DNA of 64,000 nucleotides, from NCBI GenBank assembly GCA_052387815.1, contig JBQTIU010000032.1, forward strand, positions 4,554 through 68,553, read 5' to 3'. Positions 33,675 through 42,852 of this stretch are shown piece after piece. This DNA comes from JBQTIU01 sp052387815 (GTDB lineage: Bacteria > Pseudomonadota > Alphaproteobacteria > CACIAM-22H2). Below the pieces are notes generated by a model. That model worked only from the letters and a program-made list of their open reading frames with translations. It was not told where the DNA came from and made no database searches. The first letter of the stretch is position 1, and the number at the start of each line of letters is the position of its first letter. Made by a program: the position numbers and the translations under genes.

Positions 33675-35566
33675 TCGCCGTTTCCGCGGTCGTTCTCCAG
33701 GTCCTCTCCTGTCTCGGATTGGGCGCCGCAGCGCTCCGCATCGCGGGCGTGCTCGGGCAACTGGCGCCCAGCGAGCGGCTCGCCTGGTCCTTCGCCCTTG
33801 GCCTCGGGTGCCTCGGATGGCTGGTCTTCTTCGCTGGCATCCTCGGCGCGTTCCAGGCGCCGGCCCTGGTCGCGATCCTGGCGGCGTCCGCGCTCGGCAT
33901 CTTCATCCTGCGCCTTCCGGGTTGGCCGGCTGCGGCCGCGCCAGGTCCACTCGGCTTGGCGGTTTTCGGCGTCCTCGGCGTGAGCGCCGCCATGGATCTC
34001 CTGGAAGCGCTGGCGCCCGCCGCCGACGCCGATACGATGGCCTATCACTACGACCTGCCGCGCCGCTTCCTGGAAGCGGGCCGCATCATTTTCGTCCCGC
34101 GCGCCTTCGACGGCGCCGCGCCGCTGCTCGTCCAGATGACCCATGTCCCGGTCCTCGCGCTCGGCGGCGGGCGGGCCGCCAACCTGTGGACCATGGCGAG
34201 CGGATTTGCCGCCGCGTTCCTTCTTTACGCGGTCAGCCGGCGCTATTTGTCGCCCCTGTGGTCGGCGGTCCTCGCCTTGATCTTCCTCACCAGCCCGGCG
34301 GTGGTCTACGGCGCCGGCACGGGCCAAGTGGAGGTGCGCCTCGCGTTGTTCGCCGTGGTCGCCGCCTTCGCCGCCGGCGAGGCCCTGGCGCGCGGGGCGT
34401 CCGGCTTCGCGGTCGTGGCCGGCCTTGCCGCCGGGTTCTATATGGGCGGGAAATTCTTCGGCCTGCTGTTCGCCGCCGCGGTCGGGCTGGTGTTGCTGTG
34501 GGGGCGCGGATGGCTGGCGCGCGGCGCGGTCTTCGCGGCCGCCGCGTTGGCGGCCGGCAGCCAATGGTACCTGTGGAACTGGCTCCACACCGGCGACCCG
34601 CTCTTCCCGGTGCTGTACGGCATCCTCCCCTACGGCGACGCTGCCCTCTGGGATGCGGCGCACCACCGCCTATCCCGCGAGCTCGATATGGGCGGCGACC
34701 GGGTCGTGCCGACCGATCTATTTTGGTTTCTCGCCTATCCGTTCGCCGCCACGCTGTGGAGCCCCGACGGCTTCGAGTCCCTTCGGACCGGCCTCGGCCC
34801 CTACCTGCTGTTGCTTGCCCCGCTTGCCCTCGGGGGCTCATGGCTGTTGCGGCGGGAGTTGCGCAAGGGGCCGTTGGCGGCTTCGTGCCTGATCGTCGTG
34901 CTGTTCTATGCGATCTGGTTTTTCTCGGGGACGGCGCAGCGCGTTCGCCATTTGCTTCCGGTCTATCCCTTGGCGCTCCTTCTCGCCAGCGTCGCGGCCG
35001 CGCGTTTGTGCGAGCGCATCGACCTCAAGCGCCCGCTTATCGCCGCCGTCGTGCTCACGGTCCTGATTCAGATCGGCGGCCAAGGGCTGTTCACGGTCAA
35101 ATTTGCCCGTTACGTCTTTGGGCTCGAGGACCGCGAAGCGTTCCTCGAGGCGAATGTCTCGCGCTATGCGGCGGCGAAATGGGTCAACGCCAACCTCGAG
35201 CCCGGCGCGGTGGTCATGAGCCAGTTTCGCGACCTGAACTACTTGATCAAGCCGACGGTATTCTTTGCCCATCCGACCAATCAGTCGCTGGTCGACGTCC
35301 TGCCCGGCGCCGACGATCCCCAGCGCTTCCTGCGCCAGGTGCGGGAGCGGGGGATCACCCACGCGATCGGCGAACGCGGCGCGGGCGCCGATGAGGCGAG
35401 GGCCGGCTATCAAGGTTTGTTGAACGCGACCCAACGGCACGGCTGCTTCAAGGAACTGGTGGCGATCCCCGCGCGCGCGCGCGTGTCGCGGACTCTGCCC
35501 GCCCTGGGAGAAACCGAAAGCGTGCTCGCCATCCTTTCGCGCACCGACGACACTTGCCCCTGGTGA
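33671..35566 (+). CDS. polytopic membrane glycosyltransferase-like protein (GT-C type)
   Basis: The 631-aa protein has about 12-13 membrane helices and a first periplasmic loop ALAPAADADTMAYHYDLPRR. The Asp-rich motif there resembles the catalytic loop of GT39/ArnT-like enzymes. The C-terminal about 130 residues are soluble (RYAAAKWVNANLEPGAVVMS). It probably transfers sugars from a lipid-linked donor at the outer face of the membrane. It is coupled to the 45-aa gene upstream. The topology echoes the protein at 30946-32763, but the sequences are not close. Confidence 0.65.
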   Translation: MIAVSAVVLQVLSCLGLGAAALRIAGVLGQLAPSERLAWSFALGLGCLGWLVFFAGILGAFQAPALVAILAASALGIFILRLPGWPAAAAPGPLGLAVFGVLGVSAAMDLLEALAPAADADTMAYHYDLPRRFLEAGRIIFVPRAFDGAAPLLVQMTHVPVLALGGGRAANLWTMASGFAAAFLLYAVSRRYLSPLWSAVLALIFLTSPAVVYGAGTGQVEVRLALFAVVAAFAAGEALARGASGFAVVAGLAAGFYMGGKFFGLLFAAAVGLVLLWGRGWLARGAVFAAAALAAGSQWYLWNWLHTGDPLFPVLYGILPYGDAALWDAAHHRLSRELDMGGDRVVPTDLFWFLAYPFAATLWSPDGFESLRTGLGPYLLLLAPLALGGSWLLRRELRKGPLAASCLIVVLFYAIWFFSGTAQRVRHLLPVYPLALLLASVAAARLCERIDLKRPLIAAVVLTVLIQIGGQGLFTVKFARYVFGLEDREAFLEANVSRYAAAKWVNANLEPGAVVMSQFRDLNYLIKPTVFFAHPTNQSLVDVLPGADDPQRFLRQVRERGITHAIGERGAGADEARAGYQGLLNATQRHGCFKELVAIPARARVSRTLPALGETESVLAILSRTDDTCPW

Positions 35567-35605
35567 CCGCGTCCGCCGCACACCGGTGGCGAATTCGCGC
35601 GAAAC

Positions 35606-35656
35606 GTAGGGGCGGGTCTTGAGACCCGCCCGGGCAGGTTTGAAACCCGCCCCTAC
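35606..35656. repeat. GTAGGGGCGGGT palindromic repeat, copy B
   Basis: The best-conserved copy is 51 bp. The outer arms GTAGGGGCGGGT/ACCCGCCCCTAC enclose two stem-loops, GGGTCTTGAGACCC and a GGTTTGAAACC palindrome. It lies between convergent genes and overlaps the last bases of the GT2 gene: the terminal CTA is that gene's stop codon on the minus strand. Confidence 0.8.
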
Positions 35657-36834
35657 TTCCGGCGCAGGCCGAGGATGCTCACGAACAGGCTGGCGAGGAT
35701 GGTCTGGAAGCCGAGCACCGTCAGCGTCACGCCGGGGATCACGAAGCGCATGGTGTGCGGATAGCTCAAGGGGCCGAAATTCACCTGCACCCATTGATAG
35801 GCGGCGGAGCCCAAGAGCCATAGCCCAACGAGCGTCGCCAGCGCCCCCAGGACGAGCCCGCGCTCGAGGGTGAAGAACTTGTACCAGCGCATCAGCGCTT
35901 GGTCCTCGGGCAGCAAACCTTCCCCGACCGCGAACAGCTTGGTGAACACCGAGACCAGGAGCGTCTGGTAGCCGAGGAAGATGAACATGCTGGAGACGAG
36001 CAGCGTGTGCGCGTCGATGACCGCGCCATACACCTGGTGGGCCGGCAGGGCCAGGCCGTAGCCGGCCAGCCCCATGAGGACGAGCAGGGCTCCCGGCACC
36101 ACGAACAGCCAGCGCGGGCTGTAAAGCATGAAGAACCTGAGCGTCCGCCAGCCGTCCCGGAAGGTCCGTAAATGGGGGCCGTGTATTTGGCGGCCATCGG
36201 GGTGGAGCGTGACCGGCACCTCGGCGATCCTGGCGCCATGGAGGCTGCTCTTGATGATCATCTCGGTGGCGAATTCCATGCCGGTGCAGCGCTGGCCCAG
36301 GCGTATGAACAGCTCCTTCGAAAAGCCGCGCAGCCCGCAATAGACATCGTTGACCGGGGCGCGGAACATGGTGCGGGCCATCAACGAGAACATCGGGTTG
36401 CCCCACACCCGATGCAACCACGGCATCGCCCCCGGCAGGATCCGCCCGCCGCCGGACGGCAGGCGGCAGCCCTGCACCAGCTCGTAGCCTTGGCGCAGCT
36501 TGTCGACGAATTTCGGGATTTCGGAAAAGTCGTAGCTGTCGTCGGCATCGCCCATGATGATGAACCGGCCCCTGGCGGCGGCGATCCCGCTCATCAGCGC
36601 GTTCCCGTATCCCCGTTCCGCGACCTCGACGACCCGCGCGCCCGCGCTTGCGGCGGCTTCGCGCGAGCCGTCGGTGCTGCCGTTGTCGGCGACGATGACC
36701 TCGCCCCGGATGTCGTGGTCGGCGAGCGCGTTGCGGGCCTTGGCGACGCAGGTCGCGACCGTGTCGATCTCGTTGAGACACGGCATGACGACGGATAGTT
36801 CGAGCGGGTCGGCGTCGTTCGGTCGGGTCAGCAC
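35653..36834 (-). CDS. family 2 glycosyltransferase with C-terminal membrane helices
   Basis: The 393-aa protein has a GT2/GT-A domain: LELSVVMPCLNEIDTVATC, IVADNGSTDGS and FIIMGDADDSYDF (DxD-like). It then has EVPVTLHPDGR and three or four C-terminal hydrophobic helices. It resembles dolichol- or undecaprenyl-phosphate glucosyl/mannosyl transferases that charge the lipid carrier used by GT-C enzymes, two of which lie nearby. The GTG at 36834 is taken as start; no ATG occurs between it and the conserved PCLNE. Its stop codon falls in an intergenic repeat, so the C-terminus may have been altered. Confidence 0.88.
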   Translation of the reverse strand: MLTRPNDADPLELSVVMPCLNEIDTVATCVAKARNALADHDIRGEVIVADNGSTDGSREAAASAGARVVEVAERGYGNALMSGIAAARGRFIIMGDADDSYDFSEIPKFVDKLRQGYELVQGCRLPSGGGRILPGAMPWLHRVWGNPMFSLMARTMFRAPVNDVYCGLRGFSKELFIRLGQRCTGMEFATEMIIKSSLHGARIAEVPVTLHPDGRQIHGPHLRTFRDGWRTLRFFMLYSPRWLFVVPGALLVLMGLAGYGLALPAHQVYGAVIDAHTLLVSSMFIFLGYQTLLVSVFTKLFAVGEGLLPEDQALMRWYKFFTLERGLVLGALATLVGLWLLGSAAYQWVQVNFGPLSYPHTMRFVIPGVTLTVLGFQTILASLFVSILGLRRK

Positions 36835-36883
36835 GGCCGTCTCTTGCCCAGTCGGCTGGGGATTTGCAAGGCGAACCGGCGCC

Positions 36884-37939
36884 TTACGGCAAGCCAGCGA
36901 GCCAGCGCAAGGCCGCCTCGGCCGCCAGGCGATGGCCGAGCGGCGACCAGTGGCCGTCGTGGCGGAAATGCGTCGGCGCGAACCCCGCCGCCTTGAAGCC
37001 GTCGACGGGGTCAATGGCTGTCACCCCGCGCCGAGCGAGCGCCGCCGCCATGGCCTCGCGCAGACGGCGATGGTAGAGGCTGCCGTCCTTGAGCTCGAAG
37101 CGGGTCGGCGCGATCAGCACCGCGAACGGTGTACCCGGCAGCAGCGGCACGGCGAAGCGCGCGACCTCGTCGGCCGTGCTGTCGACCACCTGGGCCAGCG
37201 CCTCGGCCGGCAGCTCGGCCTCGGCACTCACGTGCGCGCGCTTGACCACACCTAGGCCGATCAGCGCCTCCACAACGAAAGGAGCGCGCTTGATGGCGAC
37301 GGCGACAAAGTTGTAGAGCGCCGAACGCTCGGTCAGGTACAGCTTGACCTCGTGCAGATTCCCGGGAACGGCCGCGTCGGCAGGCAGCGGCGCGGTGGCG
37401 GCGGCCGCCGCCTCGGCCCGGCAGTCGTAGATCCTGAGGTCGTTCTCGAGCACCAGTTCCATGATGACCGCGCGCGGCCTCACGCCCTCCGGCATGCGGG
37501 CGTAAAGGCTATTGAACCCGCACACGTCGGCGCCGGGGCTGGCGACGTTGTAGGTCGGCCGGCCGCTGAGGCGCGCGATCGCGGCCGGGAAATGCTCGTC
37601 CGCCTCGACGCCCCAGCCGAAGGCCATCGAAGCGCCGATCACCCAGACCCGGCCGTCGGCCGCCTCGGGCGGGGCGGCCTCGCGCCAACCCGCTTCGTTG
37701 ATCCGGATGTGGGCGCGGAAATCGCCGTTGTTCTGGGCGAACCAACCGTCGAAACCAGGTACCCCGATCATGACCGGAACCTGGCCAGGCACCGCGACCG
37801 TGCGGATGAACCGCGCGCTGCTGAACTCGCGCCAGTGCGGCATGGCGACGCGCACCGCCGCCTCCGCCAGGCCGACGGCGAGAACCGTGCCGAGGACGAG
37901 CGCTGCGAGCGCCGCCCAGGGGTTGAGCCTAGGGGGCAT
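36884..37939 (-). CDS. membrane-anchored SGNH/GDSL-type hydrolase-like protein
   Basis: The 351-aa protein has one N-terminal membrane helix (AALAALVLGTVLAVGLAEAA) and then an SGNH-like domain. The candidate nucleophile Ser lies in VWVIGASMAFGWGVEADEHF, and the C-terminal Asp-His pair in HFRHDGHWSPLGHRL. This arrangement is seen in AlgJ/AlgX-like and other glycan O-acetyl transferases or esterases. The start overlaps the upstream methyltransferase gene by 11 nt. It probably acts in the periplasm on surface polysaccharide; direction (esterase versus transferase) is not known. Confidence 0.78.
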   Translation of the reverse strand: MPPRLNPWAALAALVLGTVLAVGLAEAAVRVAMPHWREFSSARFIRTVAVPGQVPVMIGVPGFDGWFAQNNGDFRAHIRINEAGWREAAPPEAADGRVWVIGASMAFGWGVEADEHFPAAIARLSGRPTYNVASPGADVCGFNSLYARMPEGVRPRAVIMELVLENDLRIYDCRAEAAAAATAPLPADAAVPGNLHEVKLYLTERSALYNFVAVAIKRAPFVVEALIGLGVVKRAHVSAEAELPAEALAQVVDSTADEVARFAVPLLPGTPFAVLIAPTRFELKDGSLYHRRLREAMAAALARRGVTAIDPVDGFKAAGFAPTHFRHDGHWSPLGHRLAAEAALRWLAGLP

Positions 37940-38942
37940 GCGTGGCGCGGCGGCGGCCGATCATGTCGAACAACGCGCCTTCGCGCGCGATCGTCGCCAG
38001 CCAGCCGAGCTGGGTGACGATGCGCTGAAAGGGCGTGCCCGGGTCGGTCGGCGCGAAGAGATGCTCGGCGCCCTCGCCCGCGCTGCCGAGGATCGGCGGC
38101 GAGCAGTTGAGGTACTCGATCCCGTTCTCCTTGAACCAGCCGAGCACCTCGTCGATCGAGTGCCAGGTCTCGCGCGGGTTGTAGTATTGGTCCTTGATCC
38201 AGATCTCGGCCTTGCGCGGGTCGCGGATCCGCGACCGCACCACGTAGTCGATGCGCGGGCCGAAGACACCGATGAGCCTCGCGCGCACCCAGGTCGGGAT
38301 GCGAGCATAGCGGTTGTATAGCCCGACCATGACGAGGCCCCCGGGTTTCACCTTGCGGGCGATCGCCGCGAAGGCGCGGCGGGCGTCGCGGGTGCTATGG
38401 AGGACCCCGTGCGAGATGACGACATCGAACGAGGCGTCCTTCACCGCGAGATCGAAGATGTTCATCTGCGCGAAGGCGGCGCGGGCGAGCTCGTTGCGGT
38501 GCTTGTGGTCGATGGCGAGCTTGAGGCTCGCGCGCGACATGTCGACCCCCAGCACCCAGTTGTGGTTGAGCTGCAGGAAATGCGACAACTGCCCCGTGCC
38601 GCAGCCGCATTCCAGCACCGTCTTGTTATGCCCGATCGCGGCGAGGAGGTCGGCCGAGAAGCGGTTGGCGAACCCCTTGCCGACGAGGTCGCCGAATTCC
38701 TCGACGCCGTCGTAATTGGGAAACGGGTTTTCCTCGTAGAACGCCCGCACGCGGTCCGTCACCTCGGCACCCCGACCGGTGTCGGGTACGAACAGCGACG
38801 GCACGCCGTCCACGAACGGGAAGGTCTCGCCGGTCGCGGGACAGACGAGGCCGTCGCCCGCGAGCTCGAGATCCGCCGCGTTGGCGTGTCCTGGCGCCTT
38901 GAGCGTGGCGAGGAGCCGCGGCGGGAACGGCGCCACGCTCAT
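37929..38942 (-). CDS. SAM-dependent methyltransferase with Trm112-like N-terminus
   Basis: The 337-aa protein has an N-terminal region (LVCPATGETFPFVDGVPSLF) that resembles a Trm112/zinc-ribbon-like module, though only one Cys remains. The methyltransferase core is TVLECGCGTGQLSHFL, VLGVDMSRASL, FDVVISHGVLHSTRDA and VKPGGLVMVGLYNRYA. The C-terminal about 100 residues (YNPRETWHSIDEVLGWFKEN) are seen in methyltransferases of natural-product and glycan clusters. The ATG overlaps the stop of the carbamoyltransferase gene (ATGA), indicating a coupled pair. Confidence 0.83.
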   Translation of the reverse strand: MSVAPFPPRLLATLKAPGHANAADLELAGDGLVCPATGETFPFVDGVPSLFVPDTGRGAEVTDRVRAFYEENPFPNYDGVEEFGDLVGKGFANRFSADLLAAIGHNKTVLECGCGTGQLSHFLQLNHNWVLGVDMSRASLKLAIDHKHRNELARAAFAQMNIFDLAVKDASFDVVISHGVLHSTRDARRAFAAIARKVKPGGLVMVGLYNRYARIPTWVRARLIGVFGPRIDYVVRSRIRDPRKAEIWIKDQYYNPRETWHSIDEVLGWFKENGIEYLNCSPPILGSAGEGAEHLFAPTDPGTPFQRIVTQLGWLATIAREGALFDMIGRRRATHAP

Positions 38943-40729
38943 CCCTGGTCTTCCTTGCGCGCTACGAAGTTGCCGAGCACGAGCAGGTCGAGCTCGGTGG
39001 CCATGAAGCAACGCCAGGCGTCCTCGGGCGTGCACACGATCGGCTCGTCGCGGACGTTGAAGCTGGTGTTGACCAGCACGCCGCAGCCGGTCCGCTCCCG
39101 AAAGGCCTCGATCAGGCGATGGAAGCGCGGGTTGGTCTGGCGATGCACCGTCTGGAGGCGCGCCGAGCCGTCGACGTGCGTGACCGCCGGGATGTCGCTG
39201 CGCGCCACGCCCAAACGCGCCAGGCCCTTGAGCGCCTCCTGCGCGGGCGTCAGCGCCAGGCGGCGCGAGGCGCCGACCGGGGCGACCAGCAGCATGTAGG
39301 GGCTGTCGAAGTCGAGGTCGAAATAGCGGGCGGCGTCCTCGCTGAGGACGGCGGGCGCGAACGGCCGGAAGCCCTCGCGGTATTTGACCTTGAGGTTGAT
39401 GAGGCGCTGCATGCCGGGGGAGCGGGGATCGCCGAGGATCGAGCGGTTGCCGAGCGCGCGCGGCCCGAACTCCATCCGTCCCTGGAACCAGCCGACCACC
39501 TTGCCCGCAGCCAGCGCCGCGGCCACCGCGGGGAATAGCTCGGCGTCCGAAAGCTCGCGAGTGACGGCACCAAAGCGGTCGAGTTCGGCGCGCATTTGGG
39601 CCGAGTCGTAGGCCGGCCCGAGATAGGCGCCCTGCATCAGATCGCCGCCGTTCTTGGACGGAGATGGGACGCCCGCCGCCTGGTCGATGGCCAGCGCGAT
39701 GCCGAGCGCCCCGCCGGCATCGCCCGCCGCCGGCTGGATCCAAATCGCCTCGAACGGGCCTTCGCGCATCACGCGGCCGTTGGCGACGCAGTTGAGGGCG
39801 ACACCACCGGCGAGGCATAAGTTGCGCTCGCCGGTCTCGGCGTGAAGCGTGCGCGCGAGGCGCAGCACGACCTCCTCGGTCACGTCCTGCACCGAGCGCG
39901 CCAGGTCCATGTACCGCTGGGTGAGCGGGGCCCCCGGCTGGCGCGGGGGTCCCCCGAACAGCCCATCGAAGCGCGCACTGGTCATGGTAAGGCCAGTGCA
40001 GTAATTGAAATACGCCATGTTCAGGCGGAACGACCCATCGGGCCTCACGTCGAGCAAGTTGCCGTAGATCCGATCGACGAAGCTCGGCTCGCCGTACGGG
40101 GCCAGGCCCATCACCTTGTACTCGCCGTCATTCACCTTGAAGCCGAGATGGTAGGTGAAGGCGGAGTAGAGCATGCCGAGCGAATGCGGGAAGCGGATCT
40201 CGCGGGTGAGCTCGATCGCTCGGCCGCGCGCTCGACCGAGCGAGGCCGTCGCCCACTCGCCCACGCCGTCCATCACCAGGATAGCGGCGGACTCGAACGG
40301 CGAGGGGTAGAACGCGCTCGCCGCGTGGGAATGGTGGTGATAGCCGAACAGAAGCTTGGCGGGATCGACGGCGCCGCGGCCGAGCGCGCGAAGACCCTTG
40401 AGCAGCAGCTCTTTCTGCCGGATTTTCTCCTTGATCCACACCGGCATGGAGCGGGCGAAGGAGGTAAGGCCCAAGGGCGCGAAGGCGAGATAGGTTTCGA
40501 GCAGCCGGTCGAAGGTCAAGAGCGGCTTGTCATAGAAGCCGATGCGATCGACCCTCTCGAGGCCGATGCCGGCCTCGTCCAGGCAATAGGCGATGGCCGC
40601 GGCCGGAAAGCGCGCGTCGTTCTTGCGGCGGGAGAATCGCTCCTCCTGCGCCGCCGCGACGATCTCGCCGTCGCGCACGAGGGCCGCCGCGCTGTCGTGG
40701 TAGAACGCCGAAATGCCGAGCACGATCAA
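38939..40729 (-). CDS. carbamoyltransferase (NodU/CmcH family)
   Basis: The 596-aa protein transfers a carbamoyl group from carbamoyl phosphate, via carbamoyl-adenylate, to a sugar or other hydroxyl. The N-terminal Kae1/TsaD-like domain begins MIVLGISAFYHDSAAALV and has the metal-binding FGYHHHSHAASAFYPSPF. The C-terminal domain has QGRMEFGPRALGNRSILGDP and TGCGVLVNTSFNVRDEPIV, the family signature. The start is a TTG, with the stop of the DUF5989 gene and a GAGG just upstream. It forms a block with DUF5989 and SxtJ genes. Confidence 0.95.
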   Translation of the reverse strand: MIVLGISAFYHDSAAALVRDGEIVAAAQEERFSRRKNDARFPAAAIAYCLDEAGIGLERVDRIGFYDKPLLTFDRLLETYLAFAPLGLTSFARSMPVWIKEKIRQKELLLKGLRALGRGAVDPAKLLFGYHHHSHAASAFYPSPFESAAILVMDGVGEWATASLGRARGRAIELTREIRFPHSLGMLYSAFTYHLGFKVNDGEYKVMGLAPYGEPSFVDRIYGNLLDVRPDGSFRLNMAYFNYCTGLTMTSARFDGLFGGPPRQPGAPLTQRYMDLARSVQDVTEEVVLRLARTLHAETGERNLCLAGGVALNCVANGRVMREGPFEAIWIQPAAGDAGGALGIALAIDQAAGVPSPSKNGGDLMQGAYLGPAYDSAQMRAELDRFGAVTRELSDAELFPAVAAALAAGKVVGWFQGRMEFGPRALGNRSILGDPRSPGMQRLINLKVKYREGFRPFAPAVLSEDAARYFDLDFDSPYMLLVAPVGASRRLALTPAQEALKGLARLGVARSDIPAVTHVDGSARLQTVHRQTNPRFHRLIEAFRERTGCGVLVNTSFNVRDEPIVCTPEDAWRCFMATELDLLVLGNFVARKEDQG

Positions 40730-40737
40730 AGGCCACC

Positions 40738-40890
40738 TCAGAAGATCGCGTAGATGAAGGGCGCGACGGCGGTGCTCTGCACGGCGACGACGAGCCCGCC
40801 CAGCGCCAGCAGCATGAAAAGGATGGGGGCCATCCAGAACTTGCGGTAGACCCGCATGAATTTGAAAAGCTGGCCGATGAGCGACAGCAT
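40738..40890 (-). CDS. DUF5989 small membrane protein
   Basis: This tiny gene of 50 aa encodes MLSLIGQLFKFMRVYRKFW followed by one hydrophobic helix (APILFMLLALGGLVVAVQ) and a short tail. The pattern is that of DUF5989, a conserved small partner of SxtJ and NodU-type carbamoyltransferases. It lies between those two genes with gaps of 8 nt each. Function is unknown; it may anchor the enzyme at the membrane. Confidence 0.85.
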   Translation of the reverse strand: MLSLIGQLFKFMRVYRKFWMAPILFMLLALGGLVVAVQSTAVAPFIYAIF

Positions 40891-40898
40891 GGGGAACC

Positions 40899-41318
40899 TC
40901 AGAATAGGTCGGAAAGGGTCTCGGGATCGAGCTGGCGGCGAACCGGGCGGAAATAGCTGGCCGCGGTCCGGTCGGGCTTGAGCCCCAGGGGATCGCGGCC
41001 GAACAGGCGCAACAGTACTCCCATGGGCGTCAAGATCAGATAAAAGAATAGCCCGAGGATCAGGTAGTTGTTGACGACGGCGAGCCGGCGCGCCAGCGCC
41101 CCCCACAGCCGGTTGAGCGGCAACAACAGGCCGGGTGCCGCCAGCGCGAACGCGAGGAAGAGCGCGGCCAGCGCCGCGGCCCACCGGATCGGTCCGTCGA
41201 AGAACACCCACCCGGACAGGGCGATGAGCGCGAAAACGACGGCGAAGGCGAGGCCGAAGGCGCGGTCGCTCAACCTTGCGGGGTGTGGCGCTGCCGGGTG
41301 GCTTCCGGGAACCGTCAT
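40899..41318 (-). CDS. SxtJ family membrane protein
   Basis: The 139-aa protein has about three hydrophobic helices (AFGLAFAVVFALIALSGWVF, AAALAALFLAFALAAPGLLL, NYLILGLFFYLILTPMGVLL) and the conserved tail GRDPLGLKPDRTAASYF. This tail is diagnostic of SxtJ, named from saxitoxin clusters and found beside carbamoyltransferases. The ATG at 41318 gives the family length; the ribosome site is weak. It starts 13 nt after the sugar dehydrogenase gene, so the whole block is probably one transcript. Confidence 0.85.
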   Translation of the reverse strand: MTVPGSHPAAPHPARLSDRAFGLAFAVVFALIALSGWVFFDGPIRWAAALAALFLAFALAAPGLLLPLNRLWGALARRLAVVNNYLILGLFFYLILTPMGVLLRLFGRDPLGLKPDRTAASYFRPVRRQLDPETLSDLF

Positions 41319-41331
41319 GGCGGCTCGCTGC

Positions 41332-42615
41332 TCATAGCTGCCAACGCTTGAGGCAGTCGGGCAGGACGAGGGATCGCCACATGCCCTTGACGTCGGCGAC
41401 GATGCCGCCCGGCGCCACAAGGGCGGCGAGTCGGGCGGGCGTGAAGGCGGCATAGTCGCGGTGCGCGACCGCGCCGACCACGCAGTCGTAGCCGTTGGCG
41501 CCATCGATCGCCGCCAGCAGCCTCACGTCGTATTCGGCCCTCGCTTCCTCGGCATCGGCATAGGGGTCGTGGACATCGACCCGGTGCTGCCAGGTCGTGA
41601 GGCCGCGGACGATGTCGATGACTTTGGAGTTGCGGAGGTCCGGCACGTTCTCCTTGAAGGTGAGGCCGAGGACCAGCACGCGCGCCCCGCCCGGCCGGCC
41701 GTTCTCCGCCAGCAGGCGGGCGATGCGATCGGCGACATACTCGCCCATGGCGTCGTTGATCCGCCGCCCGGCGAGGATCACCTCGGGATGGTTGCCAAGC
41801 CGCTGGGCGCAGTCGGCAAGATAGAACGGGTCGACGCCGATGCAATGGCCGCCGACCAGGCCCGGCTGGAAGGCCAGGAAATTCCACTTGGTGCGCGCGG
41901 CGTCGAGCACGTCGTACACCGACAGGCCGAGCTTGTTGAAGATCAGCGTCACTTCGTTGATGAACGCGATGTTGATGTCGCGCTGCGCGTTCTCGATCAC
42001 CTTCGCGGCCTCGGCGGTCTTGATGTCGCGGGCGACGAAGGCGCCGCCGCCGGTCACAGCCCCGTAAACGGCGGCGAGCTTGGCCGCGACCTCCGGAGTC
42101 TGCCCGGCGACCACCTTGGTGATCCGCTCGACCGTGTGCTCGAGGTCGCCGGGGTTGATGCGCTCCGGGCTGTAGCCGAGGAAGAAATCGCGGCCGCACA
42201 CCAGGCCCGAGACCGCCGCCAGCTCGGGCCCGCAAATGTCCTCGGTGACGCCCGGATAGACGGTCGATTCGAGGACGACGATGGCGCCCTTGCCCATCGC
42301 CTTGCCGACCGTCCGGCAGGCGGCGCGGACCGCCGACAGGTCCGGACGGTTGGCGGCATCGACCGGTGTAGGGACGGTGATGATGTAAAGGTCGCGGCCG
42401 GCGATCGCCGCCGGGTCGTCGGTGAGGTGGAGCCGCGCCGCCTTGAGCCGCTGGGCGTCCACCGCGCGGGTGCGGTCGCGTCCGGTCCGCAGGTCGTCGA
42501 TCCGAGCCCGGTCGATGTCGTACCCTGTTACCTCGTAGTGGCGGGCGAGCGCCACGGCGAGCGGCAGGCCGACATAACCGAGCCCAATGACGCAGATACG
42601 CGGGGTCGCGGACAT
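41332..42615 (-). CDS. nucleotide sugar dehydrogenase (TviB/WbpO-like)
   Basis: The 427-aa enzyme is an NAD-dependent four-electron dehydrogenase that converts a UDP-hexose or UDP-N-acetylhexosamine to the uronic acid. The Rossmann motif ICVIGLGYVGLPLAVALA opens the protein. The catalytic Cys lies in LVGGHCIGVDPFYLADCAQR and the substrate helix residues in TAEAAKVIENAQRDINIAF. The closest recognisable type is the VipA/TviB/WbpO group, which makes UDP-GalNAcA or similar. It heads the minus-strand block and is divergent from the regulator gene at 42908. Confidence 0.92.
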   Translation of the reverse strand: MSATPRICVIGLGYVGLPLAVALARHYEVTGYDIDRARIDDLRTGRDRTRAVDAQRLKAARLHLTDDPAAIAGRDLYIITVPTPVDAANRPDLSAVRAACRTVGKAMGKGAIVVLESTVYPGVTEDICGPELAAVSGLVCGRDFFLGYSPERINPGDLEHTVERITKVVAGQTPEVAAKLAAVYGAVTGGGAFVARDIKTAEAAKVIENAQRDINIAFINEVTLIFNKLGLSVYDVLDAARTKWNFLAFQPGLVGGHCIGVDPFYLADCAQRLGNHPEVILAGRRINDAMGEYVADRIARLLAENGRPGGARVLVLGLTFKENVPDLRNSKVIDIVRGLTTWQHRVDVHDPYADAEEARAEYDVRLLAAIDGANGYDCVVGAVAHRDYAAFTPARLAALVAPGGIVADVKGMWRSLVLPDCLKRWQL

Positions 42616-42828
42616 GAGGCGGCTACCGGTTGGCTCGAAGTCTCAAGGCCAGCCCCGTCTAACGGCCGGCGCGGGGCTTGTCAACCGGAGGCCGCCGAAA
42701 GAGCGCCAAAACCGGCCGGCCGAAGGTGCCGCCAACCACAACTAACATATTGATTTCATTTATTAACTAATTTTGGTGTAACGCGCGCTCGGCGCCGCCA
42801 TGCCAACCCGCGAGGGCCAGGGCACCAT

Positions 42829-42847
42829 TTGTTCATAACCTGAACAA
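42829..42847. promoter_or_regulatory. operator-like palindrome 1
   Basis: TTGTTCA, 5 nt, TGAACAA is a perfect 7-bp dyad. It lies just upstream of the -35 box for the regulator gene. It shares the core GTTCA-N5-TGAAC with palindrome 2. Confidence 0.65.
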
Positions 42848-42852
42848 GTGAC

